From contig JAIMKR010000005.1 of the NCBI GenBank assembly GCA_020692325.1, positions 72,795-136,794 on the forward strand: DNA of 64,000 nt, given 5' to 3'. This DNA is from Desulfocurvus sp. Its GTDB lineage: Bacteria > Desulfobacterota > Desulfovibrionia > Desulfovibrionales > Desulfovibrionaceae. Numbering within the stretch: position 1 is the first letter of the stretch; each line of letters starts with the position of its first letter. Below the pieces are notes generated by a model. The model did not search any database. It saw only the letters and a program-made list of their open reading frames with translations, and was not told the DNA's origin. The position numbers and the translations under genes are program-made. Below, one piece after another: positions 34,857-44,285 of this stretch.

Positions 34857-36191
34857 GTGAGCGAATCCAAGGAATTCCAGGGCAAGAACCTGGACGAGGC
34901 CATTGAGGCCGCATGCAGGCACTTTGATCTGAAACGCGACAAGCTGGAGATTGAGATCGTCTCCGGCGGATCCTCCGGCATCTTCGGCCTCGTGGGCGTG
35001 AAGAAGGCCGTGGTGCGCGCCAAGCCGCGCGGCAGCTTCAAGCCGCTGACCCAGGAGCCGGAGCGCCGTTCCGAGCGAGCTCCCGAGCGCCCGGTCGAGC
35101 GCCCGGTCGAGCGTTCGACGGAACGTCCGGCCGAAAAAGTCCCCGAGCGGGCCCCCGAGCGCGCACCGGAAAAGCCCGCCGAGCGCCCGGCCGAGAAAGC
35201 TGTCGAGCCAGCGCCCGTCGCCGGGGAGGCCGAGGCTCCCGCCCAGACCTCCGAAGAGCGTCCGGCCGGTGAGGAATCCCGTCAAGACGGCCAGTCCCGC
35301 CGGTCCGATCGCGGCCGCCGGGGCCGTGGACGTGGCCGGGGCGAGCGTTCGGGCGAGAGGGTCGAGGGTCAGTCCGGCCAATCCGAACATTCCACCGACA
35401 GGCAGAGCGACAGGTCGGGAGAGCGCCAGGGCGACCGGCCGTCCCCCCGCCGCCGCGAGCGTCCGCGTCGCGAGGCCCAGCCCCCGCGTGAAGTCCGCGA
35501 GCCGCGTGAGCCCCGCGAAAACGACGAGAACGCCCCGCAGGGCATCGCCCACCTCGATCAGGCCAAGCTTGAGGCCGTGGCCCGCGAGGTGACCGGCAAA
35601 CTGCTGGAGGCGCTGGTGGAGAACGCGCAGGTCAACGTGGAGCTCCAGTCCGACCGCGTCTGCGTCAAGATCGAGGACCCGGACAACACCGGTCTGCTCA
35701 TCGGCCGCGAGGGACAAACCCTGGCCGCCATTCAGTATTTGGTCAACCGGCTGGTCAGTAAGCGTATGGACGCCTCCGTTCGCGTGCAGATCGACGCCGG
35801 CGACTACCGTGAGAACCAGGACGAGCGCCTGCGGCAGATCGCCCGGCACTTGGCCGAGAAGGCCATGGCCACCGGCCGCACCCAAAGCACCCGCCCCATG
35901 AGCAGCTACCACCGCCGTGTGGTGCATTTGACCCTACAGGACGACGAGTTCGTCTTCACCCGCAGCAAGGGCGAGGGCGCCATGAAGTGTGTGCTCATCA
36001 TGCCCAAGCGCAAGGACAAGGACGGCGAGCTTATTGAGCCAGCCGACGCCGACGCGCCCATGATGGAATCCGAGACCCCGATGGAGTCCGCCCCGGAGGC
36101 GACGCCTTCGGCCCCCGTCGAAACGCCGGCCGCCCCCGCGCCCGCGGAGAAGCCCGCCGAGGCCGCTCCGACCGAACCCGCCGGCGAGTAA
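34857..36191 (+). CDS. jag: Jag/KhpB RNA-binding protein with long charged linker
   Basis: The N-terminal Jag_N domain (SKEFQGKNLDEAIEAACRHF, residues 2-60) is followed by a linker of nearly 170 residues rich in E, R, P, S and G with tandem (V/A)ERP-type units. A KH domain (VCVKIEDPDNTGLLIGREGQ near residue 280) and R3H domain (ARHLAEKAMATGRTQSTRPM near residue 330, then SYHRRVVHLTLQD) come next, then an acidic Pro/Ala tail. Jag/KhpB binds RNA and is normally encoded beside yidC. The start is GTG 34857 with GGGAGG upstream. At 444 residues it is about twice the usual length because of the linker and tail. Confidence 0.93.
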   Translation: MSESKEFQGKNLDEAIEAACRHFDLKRDKLEIEIVSGGSSGIFGLVGVKKAVVRAKPRGSFKPLTQEPERRSERAPERPVERPVERSTERPAEKVPERAPERAPEKPAERPAEKAVEPAPVAGEAEAPAQTSEERPAGEESRQDGQSRRSDRGRRGRGRGRGERSGERVEGQSGQSEHSTDRQSDRSGERQGDRPSPRRRERPRREAQPPREVREPREPRENDENAPQGIAHLDQAKLEAVAREVTGKLLEALVENAQVNVELQSDRVCVKIEDPDNTGLLIGREGQTLAAIQYLVNRLVSKRMDASVRVQIDAGDYRENQDERLRQIARHLAEKAMATGRTQSTRPMSSYHRRVVHLTLQDDEFVFTRSKGEGAMKCVLIMPKRKDKDGELIEPADADAPMMESETPMESAPEATPSAPVETPAAPAPAEKPAEAAPTEPAGE

Positions 36192-36216
36192 TCCACTCGC
36201 GCACAGACACACCGAC

Positions 36217-36260
36217 GCCGCCGGGGCAGGAGGTTCGCCCTCCGCCCCGGCGTTTTTTTT
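36217..36260 (+). terminator. Rho-independent terminator after jag
   Basis: CGCCGGGGC and GCCCCGGCG form the base of a GC-rich hairpin with a short central loop, followed by eight T's. It lies just after the jag stop and 15 bases before mnmE, so the rpmH-to-jag transcript ends here and mnmE probably has read-through or its own weak promoter. Confidence 0.85.
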
Positions 36261-36274
36261 GAGGGGGAATACGC

Positions 36275-37681
36275 ATGGCCCAGCCTTTTGCCGGCGAAAC
36301 CATCGCCGCCATCGCCACCGCGCCCGGACCGGCCGCCGTCGGCGTCATCCGCGTGAGCGGCCCGCGTTCCCGCGAACTGGCCCTGTCGCTGTTCCACTCG
36401 TCCCGGCCGGACTTCTCCGGCCTCAAGCCCCATCGTCTGCACCATGGCCGTTTGGTCGATGCCGCCGGCCGCGTCCTCGACGAGGCGCTGGTCGTCCTCA
36501 TGCCCGGTCCGGGCTCGTTCACCGGCGAGGACTGCGTGGAGTTCCAGTGTCACGGTGGTCCGGCCATCCTGCGCGCCGTGCTCGACGAGCTGCTGGCGCG
36601 CGGGGCCCGGCTCGCGCGGCGGGGCGAATTTTCCCTGCGCGCCTTCCGCAACGGCAGGATCGATCTTGCCCAGGCCGAAGCCGTGGCCGAGGCCATCGCC
36701 GCTCCCACCCGCGCCGCCGCGCAGTTGGCGCAGATGAAGCTCGCCGGGGCGTTGTCGCGGCGCATCACCGCCGTGCGCGAGCGCCTGGCCGATCTGTCGG
36801 CGAAGGTCTGCCTCGCCGTGGATTTTCCGGACGAGGAGGTGGAGTGCCTGCCGCCGAACGAGTTGCGCGCGGAGGCGCTGGCCGCCGTGGGCGCGCTCGA
36901 GGAACTCCTCGCCGGGGCCGAGCGGGCCCGCGCATGGCGCGATGGACTGTCCGTGGTGCTGGCCGGGCGCGTCAACGCCGGCAAGTCCAGCCTGCTCAAC
37001 GCGCTGGTCGGCCGGGCGCGGGCCATCGTCTCCGCCGCGCCGGGCACCACGCGCGACTATCTGGAGGAACCCCTCAATCTTTCCGGGCTGCTCGTGCGGC
37101 TCATCGACACGGCGGGGCTGCGCGCGGCGGGGGGACTGGACGAGGCCGAGGCCGCCGGGCAGAACGCCGGGCGCGAGCTGTTGGCCCGGGCCGACGCAGC
37201 GCTCTATGTACTCGATGCCGCGCTCCCCGTGACCGAGGAGGATCGCGCGACTCTGGACGGGCTCGACCCCGCGCGCATGCTCGTGGTGTTGAACAAGCGC
37301 GATCTGCCCGGGGCGGCGCGGAGCCTGGGGCAAATGGCCGGAGCTGAGGGGATGGCCGCGCGATTCACCTCCGCGCGCGTCTCGGCCGCTACTGGCGAGG
37401 GATTGGAAAATTTGTGCGCCGAGCTGCGCACGCTGCTGTTGCGCGACGTCGGCGAGCCGGATCCCGATGCGGCCGCGCCCAACACCCGGCAGGCGGCGGA
37501 CATCACGCGCGCTCGGGACGAACTCACGGCCCTGGCCGAGGAAACCACGCTCGGCCTGCCCTACGACATTCTGGCCCAGCGTCTGGATGCCGCGCGCCGA
37601 GAGCTGGCGGGCATCACCGGCGAGATCGCGCCGGAGGACGTGCTGGAGCGCATCTTCTCGAAGTTCTGCATCGGCAAGTAG
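36275..37681 (+). CDS. mnmE: tRNA uridine-5-carboxymethylaminomethyl(34) synthesis GTPase MnmE
   Basis: MnmE with MnmG modifies U34 of several tRNAs. The 468-residue protein has the N-terminal formyl-THF-binding domain (ETIAAIATAPGPAAVGVIRV), the helical domain and an inserted G domain: G1 GRVNAGKSSLLNAL near residue 228, G2/G3 APGTTRDYLEE and DTAGLR near 250-275, and G4 NKRD near 340. It ends in the catalytic C-x-G-K (CIGK). The start ATG 36275 follows GAGGGGG. A degenerate copy of its last 30 codons lies just downstream. Confidence 0.96.
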   Translation: MAQPFAGETIAAIATAPGPAAVGVIRVSGPRSRELALSLFHSSRPDFSGLKPHRLHHGRLVDAAGRVLDEALVVLMPGPGSFTGEDCVEFQCHGGPAILRAVLDELLARGARLARRGEFSLRAFRNGRIDLAQAEAVAEAIAAPTRAAAQLAQMKLAGALSRRITAVRERLADLSAKVCLAVDFPDEEVECLPPNELRAEALAAVGALEELLAGAERARAWRDGLSVVLAGRVNAGKSSLLNALVGRARAIVSAAPGTTRDYLEEPLNLSGLLVRLIDTAGLRAAGGLDEAEAAGQNAGRELLARADAALYVLDAALPVTEEDRATLDGLDPARMLVVLNKRDLPGAARSLGQMAGAEGMAARFTSARVSAATGEGLENLCAELRTLLLRDVGEPDPDAAAPNTRQAADITRARDELTALAEETTLGLPYDILAQRLDAARRELAGITGEIAPEDVLERIFSKFCIGK

Positions 37682-37759
37682 CGCATTCTGAACATTCTCC
37701 GGCCGTGACCGCGCGGATCGGAGAGGACGTTCCCCTCCGCGATTCCACGACCCGTCCGC

Positions 37760-37856
37760 GCCGGAAATTTCGTCGGGAGCTGGCTGGCGTCACCGGTGAG
37801 ATCACGCCGGAGAACGTGCTGAGGCGCATCTTCCCGAAGTCCTGCGGCGCGAGCCG
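37760..37856 (+). pseudogene. Degenerate duplicate of the mnmE 3' end
   Basis: About 80 bases after the mnmE stop, one frame reads RRELAGVTGEITPENVLRRI then FPKSCG. This mirrors the true MnmE end, RRELAGITGEIAPEDVLERI then FSKFCIGK, with scattered substitutions at the DNA level. It has no start and no complete domain. It looks like a partial tandem duplication that has drifted, not a gene. Confidence 0.75.
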
Positions 37857-38010
37857 AATTCATAAATATGGGCACCACGTTCCCGCGTGTAGCTCCAGCG
37901 CCGGGAAGCGGGCGGGTTCCGTCCTTGTTGGCGGCGACGCCATTTGCGGCGGTTCCAGGTCCACGCGGACAAAACGTCGCCATGCGCCGTTTGCCGGACG
38001 TCGGCGCGAA

Positions 38011-38038
38011 AAAGGCCCGGAATCGCTTCCGGGCCTTT
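38011..38038. terminator. Bidirectional hairpin terminator between mnmE and the YXWGXW gene
   Basis: AAAGGCCCGGAA (38011-38022) and TTCCGGGCCTTT (38027-38038) form a perfect 12-bp stem with loop TCGC, with A's before and T's after it. It can end transcription in both directions, for mnmE on the plus strand and the convergent YXWGXW gene on the minus strand. Confidence 0.8.
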
Positions 38039-38061
38039 CGCTTCATCGGAGGGTTGATCGG

Positions 38062-38508
38062 CTAGTCGCGATCGTGGCCCCAGCCATGACCGTGGGGGCC
38101 ATCGCCGTGGGGGCCTTCACCGTGGGGACCTTCGTCCCGGTCATGCCCCCAGCCGTGTCCGCGACCGGGAAAATCCTCGCCATGGGGACCCTCGTGGTGA
38201 GGAACCCAACGCCCCGGTTCGTAGTGATGCCAGTTGCCACGATCATCCCAGCGGGCGGGCGTCCACCGGTAGCCCGGACGCTCGTGCTCCCAGTGCCCAC
38301 GGGCCCAGCGGTGATGATGGCCGTCCCAGAACCATACTCCCGGAACCCACACGTAGCCCGCGCGCGGCGCTGGCATCATCTCGACGCGGGCTGGCGGCGG
38401 GGCCATGCCCAGGTTGATGCTGATGTCGACCTGCGCGAAGGCGGGCACGGCCATGGCCCCGAGGCACAGGACCGTGGCGGCGAGAATTTTGAGGGACTTG
38501 CGCTGCAT
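38062..38508 (-). CDS. Secreted YXWGXW-repeat, His-rich protein
   Basis: A signal peptide (MQRKSLKILAATVLCLGAMA, cleavage after AFA) leads into repeats of the YXWGXW type (PRAGYVWVPGVWFWDG, HHHRWARGHWEHERPGYRW, WVPHHEG). The C-terminal quarter is made of GPHG/EGPHGD and GHGWGHDRD units, strongly His-, Gly- and Asp-rich, which could bind metal. At 148 residues it is a small periplasmic or surface protein of unknown function. It is followed by the shared hairpin terminator. The repetitive DNA makes its length prone to change. Confidence 0.82.
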   Translation of the reverse strand: MQRKSLKILAATVLCLGAMAVPAFAQVDISINLGMAPPPARVEMMPAPRAGYVWVPGVWFWDGHHHRWARGHWEHERPGYRWTPARWDDRGNWHHYEPGRWVPHHEGPHGEDFPGRGHGWGHDRDEGPHGEGPHGDGPHGHGWGHDRD

Positions 38509-38819
38509 GTTTGGTCTCCTTGTCCGGTTTCCCGGAATGTGTGCGTGCTTTGCGATGTCGTCCTGTCACGTCCGGGGATGGAGAACCGCGGCGTGTCGCG
38601 CGGGAGAGAGCAGAAGCCATGCCAAAAATTAACATTGTGTTTTTATTGACTTAGATTGTCGTGACGGGCGTCGCTGCGCAAAATCTGCGCGCAAATTGCG
38701 CAAAAAAGTCGTCGCCGTGCCGGGCGGGGGCGTCGGGCGGGCCAGCGGCTCGACGGCTCACGCGCCGTCGCCGTGCGAAAGTGGTCCGCCCGAACGTCGC
38801 CCGGGGCAGCGCTCCGGCG
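38509..38819. other. Intergenic region upstream of the YXWGXW gene
   Basis: No gene is recognised. An AT-rich block near 38623-38655 stands out from GC-rich surroundings and is the likely promoter area for the minus-strand YXWGXW gene. The right part next to gpsA is featureless to my reading. Confidence 0.35.
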
Positions 38820-39812
38820 CTATTCGGCCTTGAGTTCGCGGTTCATGAGGTCGCGCACGGCCTGCGCCGGGTCCTTGTCCTCGTAGAGGATGCGGTACAC
38901 CTGTTCGGTCAGCGGCAGCTCCACGCCCAGCTTGTGGGCCAGCTGGTACACGCTCTGCGTGGTGCGCACGCCCTCGGCCACGGTGTTGGTCTCGGCCAGG
39001 ATGTCCTTGAGCTTGCGGCCCTGGCCCAGCTTCATGCCCACGGTGCGGTTGCGCGAGAGATCGCCCGTGCAGGTGAGCACGAGGTCGCCCATGCCGGAAA
39101 GTCCCATGAAGGTCTTGGGCTTGGCCCCCATCACCTTGCCCAGACGGCTCATCTCCGCCAGACCGCGGGTGATGAGCGCCGCGCGGGCGTCGTGGCCGAA
39201 GCCCAGGCCGTCGGCGATGCCGGCCCCGATGGCCATGACGTTTTTGAGCGCGCCGCCCAGCTCCACGCCCAGGAAATCGGGGTTGGTGTAGACGCGGAAG
39301 TGCTCGGTGGAGAAGAGCGCCTGGAGCTCGCGACCGAGCTTCTTGTCCGCGCAGCCAAGGCTTACCGTGGTGGGCATCCCCTGGCTCACCTCCTTGGCGA
39401 AGCTGGGGCCGGAGAGGGCGGCGTAGCGCGGGGAGAGGCCCTCCAGCGCCTCGGCCACCACCTGGCTCATGGGGGCCAGGGTGCCGTTCTCTATGCCCTT
39501 GCTGGCGCAGACCATGATGGGCTTTGGGGGCAGGATGTCGCGGAAGCTTTTGAGGCTGTCGCGCATGTACTGGCTGGGCACCACGAGCAGAAAAACGTTG
39601 GCCCCGGCGAATGCGCGCGCGGGGTTGGAGTGCAGCCGCAGCTCCGGCGAGAGTTCGAGATCGGGCATGAACCGGCCGTTGCGGCCGGTCTCCTTCATCA
39701 CGGCGAGCAGATCGGGCTCGCGGACCCAGAGGGTGGTGGGAACGCCCTTGCGCGCGAGCATGTCGGCCAGGGTCGTGCCCCAGCTGCCCGCGCCGATGAC
39801 GGCGATCTTCAT
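38820..39812 (-). CDS. gpsA: Glycerol-3-phosphate dehydrogenase [NAD(P)+]
   Basis: GpsA reduces dihydroxyacetone phosphate to sn-glycerol-3-phosphate for phospholipid synthesis. The 330-residue protein begins MKIAVIGAGSWGTTLADMLA (Rossmann GxGxxG). It has the catalytic-lysine region GGALKNVMAIGAGIADGLGF near residue 190 and the family segment GLSGMGDLVLTCTGDLSRNR near 245. Length and motifs are normal. It stands alone on the minus strand, divergent from the heme gene pair. Confidence 0.97.
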   Translation of the reverse strand: MKIAVIGAGSWGTTLADMLARKGVPTTLWVREPDLLAVMKETGRNGRFMPDLELSPELRLHSNPARAFAGANVFLLVVPSQYMRDSLKSFRDILPPKPIMVCASKGIENGTLAPMSQVVAEALEGLSPRYAALSGPSFAKEVSQGMPTTVSLGCADKKLGRELQALFSTEHFRVYTNPDFLGVELGGALKNVMAIGAGIADGLGFGHDARAALITRGLAEMSRLGKVMGAKPKTFMGLSGMGDLVLTCTGDLSRNRTVGMKLGQGRKLKDILAETNTVAEGVRTTQSVYQLAHKLGVELPLTEQVYRILYEDKDPAQAVRDLMNRELKAE

Positions 39813-40034
39813 GAACTGCGCTCCTTTGGCGGGGTTTGGCGGCGTGCTGCGGGCCGCGCATCAAGAGGACTTCATACCCGCCGGGCGCGCCCCTGGCAAG
39901 CGTTCACGGTCTTCCATGGGGGCGCCGGGATGACGGGCCGTGTTGCCAGCCGCCGCCCGCTCGGCTACAACGGGTCCTCGCGGCGCGAGTCGTGCGCTGC
40001 GCTTTCGTCCGCAAGTCAAAAGCCGGAGAGTGCC

Positions 40035-40526
40035 ATGCCCAAAAAAATCGCCCCCATCGCGTTCACCGAAACCGAGAAGCGCATTCTGGCCCTGGCCGGC
40101 GGCGATCTGCCCGACAGCCCCACGCCCTTCGCCGACATCGCCGCCGCAGCCGGCTGCGCGGAGGATGATGTGCTCGCGCTCATCCGCCGCCTCAAGGAGC
40201 AGCGGATCATCCGACGATTCGGGGCCACGCTGCGCCACCAGAAGGCCGGCTACGGCCACAACGCCATGGTGGCCTGGCGCGTGGACGATCCCGAGGAGGC
40301 CCTGCGCGTGGGCGAGATCATGGCCGACCGGCCCGAGGTGAGCCACTGCTACGTGCGCAGCACCTGCCCGCAGTGGAGGTACAACCTCTACACCATGATC
40401 CACGGCCGCACCCCCGGTGATGCCGCCAAGGTCGTCCAGGCCATCATGGACGAGACCGGCGTCACCGACCATCAGGTGTTGGCCAGCCTGCGCGAACTCA
40501 AGAAAACCTCCATGCGCTATTTCTGA
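40035..40526 (+). CDS. ahbB: Siroheme decarboxylase subunit (AsnC/Lrp-like fold), probably AhbB
   Basis: The 163-residue protein has an N-terminal winged helix ([20 protein letters not shown]) and a C-terminal RAM-like domain with [34 protein letters not shown] and the ending LKKTSMRYF. That pattern belongs to the AhbA/AhbB family, which removes carboxyl groups from siroheme in the alternative heme pathway of sulfate reducers, not to true Lrp regulators. It lies 20 bases upstream of hemL, which supports a tetrapyrrole role. Choosing AhbB over AhbA rests on the C-terminus and is less certain. Confidence 0.78.
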   Translation: MPKKIAPIAFTETEKRILALAGGDLPDSPTPFADIAAAAGCAEDDVLALIRRLKEQRIIRRFGATLRHQKAGYGHNAMVAWRVDDPEEALRVGEIMADRPEVSHCYVRSTCPQWRYNLYTMIHGRTPGDAAKVVQAIMDETGVTDHQVLASLRELKKTSMRYF

Positions 40527-40546
40527 ACTTTCAAGGAGACGTGCCC

Positions 40547-41818
40547 ATGTCCAGCAAATCCGAAGCATTGTTCGCCCGCGCCCAGAACGTGATGCCCGGG
40601 GGCGTGAACAGCCCCGTGCGCGCCTGCAAGAGCGTTGGCTGCGACCCCGTGTTCATCGCCCGCGCCGCAGGCGGCCGTATGTGGACCGTGGACGGCGAGG
40701 AACTCGTCGATTTTGTCATGAGCTGGGGCCCCATGCTGCTGGGCCACGCCAACCCGGTCGTGGAGGCCGCGGCCATGGCCGCTCTGAAAAACGGAGCCAG
40801 CTATGGCGCGCCCTGCCCGGCGGAGGTGGAGCTGGCCGAAATGATTCGTGGAATCATGCCCTCCATGGAGATGGTGCGCATGGTCTCCAGCGGTACCGAG
40901 GCCACCATGAGCGCCGTGCGCCTGGCGCGCGGCTGCACGAACCGGCCGCGCGTGCTCAAGTTCGACGGCTGCTACCACGGCCACAGCGACGGCTTTCTCG
41001 TCAGCGCGGGATCCGGCGTGGCCACCCTGTCCATTCCCGGCACGCCGGGCGTGCCGGACGCCATCGCCGACCTGACGCTGCTCGCCCCGTACAACGACCT
41101 CGACGCCGTGGCCGCGCAGTTCAAGGCCCACGGGCCGGAGATCGCCTGCGTCATCGTGGAGCCCATCGCCGGCAACGTGGGGCTCATCGAGCCCGCGCCG
41201 GGCTTTTTGCAGGGGTTGCGCAGGCTGTGCGACGAGAACGGCGCGCTGCTCATTTTCGACGAGGTCATCAGCGGGTTCCGGGCGTCGCTTGGCGGCGCGC
41301 AGGGCCGCTATGGCGTGAAGCCGGATCTGACCACGCTGGGCAAGATCATCGGCGGCGGCTTCCCCGTGGGCTGCTATGGCGGCCGGCGCGAGCTGATGGA
41401 GCAGGTGGCCCCCAGCGGGCCGGTGTACCAGGCGGGCACGCTCTCGGGCAATCCCGTGGCCATGGCCGCCGGCATCGCCACCCTGAGCGAGCTGGGCAAG
41501 CGCGACTACGCCGCGCTGGAGACCCGCACGCGCGACTTCGCCGGGGAGCTGGCGTCGATTCTGCGCGCCAAGGGGCGCGACGTGACGCTCAACCAGACCG
41601 CCTCGCTGTTCACGCTGTTCTTCACCAAAACCCCGGTGACGGACTACGCCACCTCCAAGACCCAGGACACGGCGGCCTATGGCGCGTTCTACCGGCAGAT
41701 GCGCGCGCGCGGCGTGAACCTGGCCCCCTCGGGTTTCGAGTGCGGCTTCACCTCCTTCGCCCACACGGACGAGGACTTCGAGCGCGCCCTGGCCGCGGCG
41801 CGGGCCGTGGAGCTGTAG
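40547..41818 (+). CDS. hemL: Glutamate-1-semialdehyde 2,1-aminomutase
   Basis: HemL makes 5-aminolevulinate from glutamate-1-semialdehyde with PLP. The protein shows [14 protein letters not shown] near the start, [15 protein letters not shown] near 113, [19 protein letters not shown] near 140, [16 protein letters not shown] near 240 and the PLP lysine in [14 protein letters not shown] near 265. I start at ATG 40547, nine bases after AGGAG, rather than GTG 40541. It supplies precursors for siroheme, heme and cobalamin, whose genes lie elsewhere in the window. Confidence 0.97.
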   Translation: MSSKSEALFARAQNVMPGGVNSPVRACKSVGCDPVFIARAAGGRMWTVDGEELVDFVMSWGPMLLGHANPVVEAAAMAALKNGASYGAPCPAEVELAEMIRGIMPSMEMVRMVSSGTEATMSAVRLARGCTNRPRVLKFDGCYHGHSDGFLVSAGSGVATLSIPGTPGVPDAIADLTLLAPYNDLDAVAAQFKAHGPEIACVIVEPIAGNVGLIEPAPGFLQGLRRLCDENGALLIFDEVISGFRASLGGAQGRYGVKPDLTTLGKIIGGGFPVGCYGGRRELMEQVAPSGPVYQAGTLSGNPVAMAAGIATLSELGKRDYAALETRTRDFAGELASILRAKGRDVTLNQTASLFTLFFTKTPVTDYATSKTQDTAAYGAFYRQMRARGVNLAPSGFECGFTSFAHTDEDFERALAAARAVEL

Positions 41819-42306
41819 CCCATGACCTTGTAGGACGCGGAAGCGCGGGAAGGCGCGGCGGATTCCGATCACCATGGGATCCGCGCGCCTTTCCGTGCGC
41901 CGCGTTTCCGTCCCCCCCACAGGGTACTTCGCCGTGGCGTGGCACGGCAAAAAACACCGGGGGCGTGTCACCTCCGTGAATCGATGGCGCACCGCCCGGG
42001 GCTGGCTGGCGTCGGGCCCACTGCCCTGGGTATCGGACCGTCGCCGGTTTCACCGAAGCGGTGGCGTCGCGTTCCCACTCCTGCCTCATTTTTCTCCATC
42101 TCCTCTATATTGAATTCCTTGAAAAAATCGAATTTGTAACGATTTTGTTTCAATTATGAGTAGTGGGGTAGTCTTTTCTTGACAGGGGGAACGCGCCCGG
42201 CCAGACTCCGCTCCGTCGCTTGGCCGTGCGGTGACGCCCAACCGGGCCGACGCTCCGGCGCGATGGAGTTTTTTCCCCACATCCGCAAACACGCCACGAG
42301 GTTTCC
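41819..42306. other. Intergenic region between hemL and the chemoreceptor gene
   Basis: No gene is recognised in these 488 bases. The stretch 42095-42180 is AT-rich within GC-rich DNA and includes TTGACA near 42178, so the chemoreceptor promoter is likely here. I find no clear -10 partner, terminator or repeat. Confidence 0.35.
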
Positions 42307-44121
42307 GTGCTCCGCAATCATTCCATTTCCACCCGCATCTACGCCCTGTTCGTCATTCTGGCCCTGTTCGTGGCCGGCCTCTTGTGCGCCTTCTATTTTT
42401 CCGCCCACAGCGTCTCCGAGGCTGGCGTGGCGGAAGCGAAGAAAATCATGCTCGATGAGGAGCGCGGCCGCATCAAGGCCATCACCCACGCCGAGGCCCA
42501 ATCCCTGTCCGATCTCGCGTCGGGGCTGAACGACGACGAGTCCAAGCTCGCCATCATAGCCAAGGCTGTGGATCACGTGCGCTTCGAGACCGACGGCTCC
42601 GGTTATTTCTTCGTCTACAAGGGCACGGTGAACGCCGCGCATCCCACCCTGAAGGATCTGGTGGGCAAGGATCTGGGCGACACCAAGGACGCGGGCGGCG
42701 TGTTCTACGTGCGCGAGCTGTTCCAGGCCGCGCAGAACGGCGGCGGTTTCGTACGCTTCGCCTTCGACAAACCGGGCAAGGGCGTGCAGCCCAAGCTCGG
42801 GTACGCCGAGGCCATTCCCGGCACCCCGTACTGGATTGGCACCGGCATCTACATCGACAATGTGGACGCCGCCGAACGGAAGCTCACGGCGAGCCTGAGT
42901 TCCCTGGCCGATACGCGCATCTGGCTCACACTCGGCATTTCCGCCGCGCTGCTGGCCCTCCTCGTGCTGCCGCTGTGCATGGCGCTTGGCGCGTCCATCG
43001 TGCGTCCCTTGCGCGAGGCCATCGACACCGCCCGCGAGATCGCCGGAGGCTCGCTTTCCGTGAGCATCAAACCCACAGGCAAGGACGAGATCACCGACTT
43101 GCAGACTGACCTGCACCTCATGGTCGACACCCTGCGCGCCAACATGGAGCGCATCACTGCCCAGGAGGAGTCCGCGCGCAAGCAGGCCGGGGAGGCCCTG
43201 AGCACGGCCGAGCGCGCCGACGCCCTGGCCCACGAGGCCCAGGAGTCCCAAAAGGGCATGTCGGCCGCGGCCGTGAAACTGGAGGCCGTGGTGGCCGAGC
43301 TGGGTCAGGCCAGCGAGGGGCTTTCACACCTCTCCGGCGAGTTGACCACCGGCGCGGACGATCAGATGTCGCACGTGACCGAGACCGCCACCGCCATGGA
43401 GGAGATGAACGCCACCGTGCTGGAGGTGGCCAGGAACGCCGGTCAGGCCGCGGAGCAGACCGAGGCCTCCCGCGGGAAGGCCCGCGAGGGCGAGGCCGTT
43501 GTGCGGCACACGGTGGAGGCCATGCGCAGCCTGCGTGAAATGAGCGAGAAGCTGCGCGACAGTATGCAGCGGCTGGGCAAGCAGTCCGAGGCCATCGGCG
43601 AGGTCATGGGCGTCATCAACGACATCGCCGACCAGACGAATCTGCTGGCGCTCAACGCAGCCATCGAGGCCGCCCGGGCCGGTGAGGCCGGTCGTGGATT
43701 CGCCGTGGTGGCCGACGAGGTGCGCAAACTGGCCGAGAAGACAATGGCCGCCACCCGTGGCGTGGGCGAGACCATCGAGGGTATTCAGAATCTGACGCGG
43801 GCCAACGTGGCCAGTATGGACGACGCCATGTCGGCCATACAGGAGGCCGAGACCCGTTCCGAGGATTCCGGCAGGCGTCTGGCCGACATCCTCACCACGG
43901 CCGAGCAGGCCGCCGGACAGGTCGCCTCCATCGCCACCGCCGCCGAGGAACAGTCCGCCGCCAGCGAGGAAATCACCCGCAGCCTTGGGCGCATCGACGA
44001 CATCGCCAAGCAGAACGGCGCGCTGGCCCAGCAGGCCGGGCAGGCCATCGGCGGCCTGGCCGAGCAGGCGGCCACACTGCGCCAGCTCATCGTCGCGCTG
44101 CAGAAGAGCCACGCCGCGTAG
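42307..44121 (+). CDS. Methyl-accepting chemotaxis protein with single Cache domain
   Basis: The 604-residue receptor has an N-terminal membrane helix ([20 protein letters not shown]), a periplasmic single-Cache-like sensor (about 35-195, with [20 protein letters not shown] and [15 protein letters not shown]), a second membrane helix near 205-230, HAMP, and a long signalling domain with the hairpin tip [20 protein letters not shown] and [18 protein letters not shown]. It should signal to CheA through CheW. The ligand is unknown, possibly a small organic acid. GTG 42307 is the start. A strong terminator follows. Confidence 0.93.
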   Translation: MLRNHSISTRIYALFVILALFVAGLLCAFYFSAHSVSEAGVAEAKKIMLDEERGRIKAITHAEAQSLSDLASGLNDDESKLAIIAKAVDHVRFETDGSGYFFVYKGTVNAAHPTLKDLVGKDLGDTKDAGGVFYVRELFQAAQNGGGFVRFAFDKPGKGVQPKLGYAEAIPGTPYWIGTGIYIDNVDAAERKLTASLSSLADTRIWLTLGISAALLALLVLPLCMALGASIVRPLREAIDTAREIAGGSLSVSIKPTGKDEITDLQTDLHLMVDTLRANMERITAQEESARKQAGEALSTAERADALAHEAQESQKGMSAAAVKLEAVVAELGQASEGLSHLSGELTTGADDQMSHVTETATAMEEMNATVLEVARNAGQAAEQTEASRGKAREGEAVVRHTVEAMRSLREMSEKLRDSMQRLGKQSEAIGEVMGVINDIADQTNLLALNAAIEAARAGEAGRGFAVVADEVRKLAEKTMAATRGVGETIEGIQNLTRANVASMDDAMSAIQEAETRSEDSGRRLADILTTAEQAAGQVASIATAAEEQSAASEEITRSLGRIDDIAKQNGALAQQAGQAIGGLAEQAATLRQLIVALQKSHAA

Positions 44122-44143
44122 TCCGCCGGCATTTTCCCATGCG

Positions 44144-44185
44144 CAAAGGCCCTGCCGGATCACCTCCGGCGGGGCCTTTGTTTTT
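44144..44185 (+). terminator. Rho-independent terminator after the chemoreceptor
   Basis: CAAAGGCCC (44144-44152) pairs with GGGCCTTTG (44172-44180), with further TGCCGGA/TCCGGCG pairing inside, followed by five T's. It lies 23 bases after the stop codon. Confidence 0.85.
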
Positions 44186-44285
44186 CGCGCGGAGTGGATT
44201 TGCTGGACATTCCACGATTGGTGGCGATATATCGACATGGCCTATATGACCACGACACCTAATCGTTGCGGAACTGGAGGCGGAT

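Noticed and set aside
38661..40034. Upstream extension of the siroheme decarboxylase frame
   Set aside because: It is antisense to gpsA; the real start is ATG 40035, where family similarity begins.
41900..41960. Sigma54 promoter before the chemoreceptor
   Set aside because: GTGGCACGGC resembles a -24 element but the -12 TTGC is absent at the required spacing.
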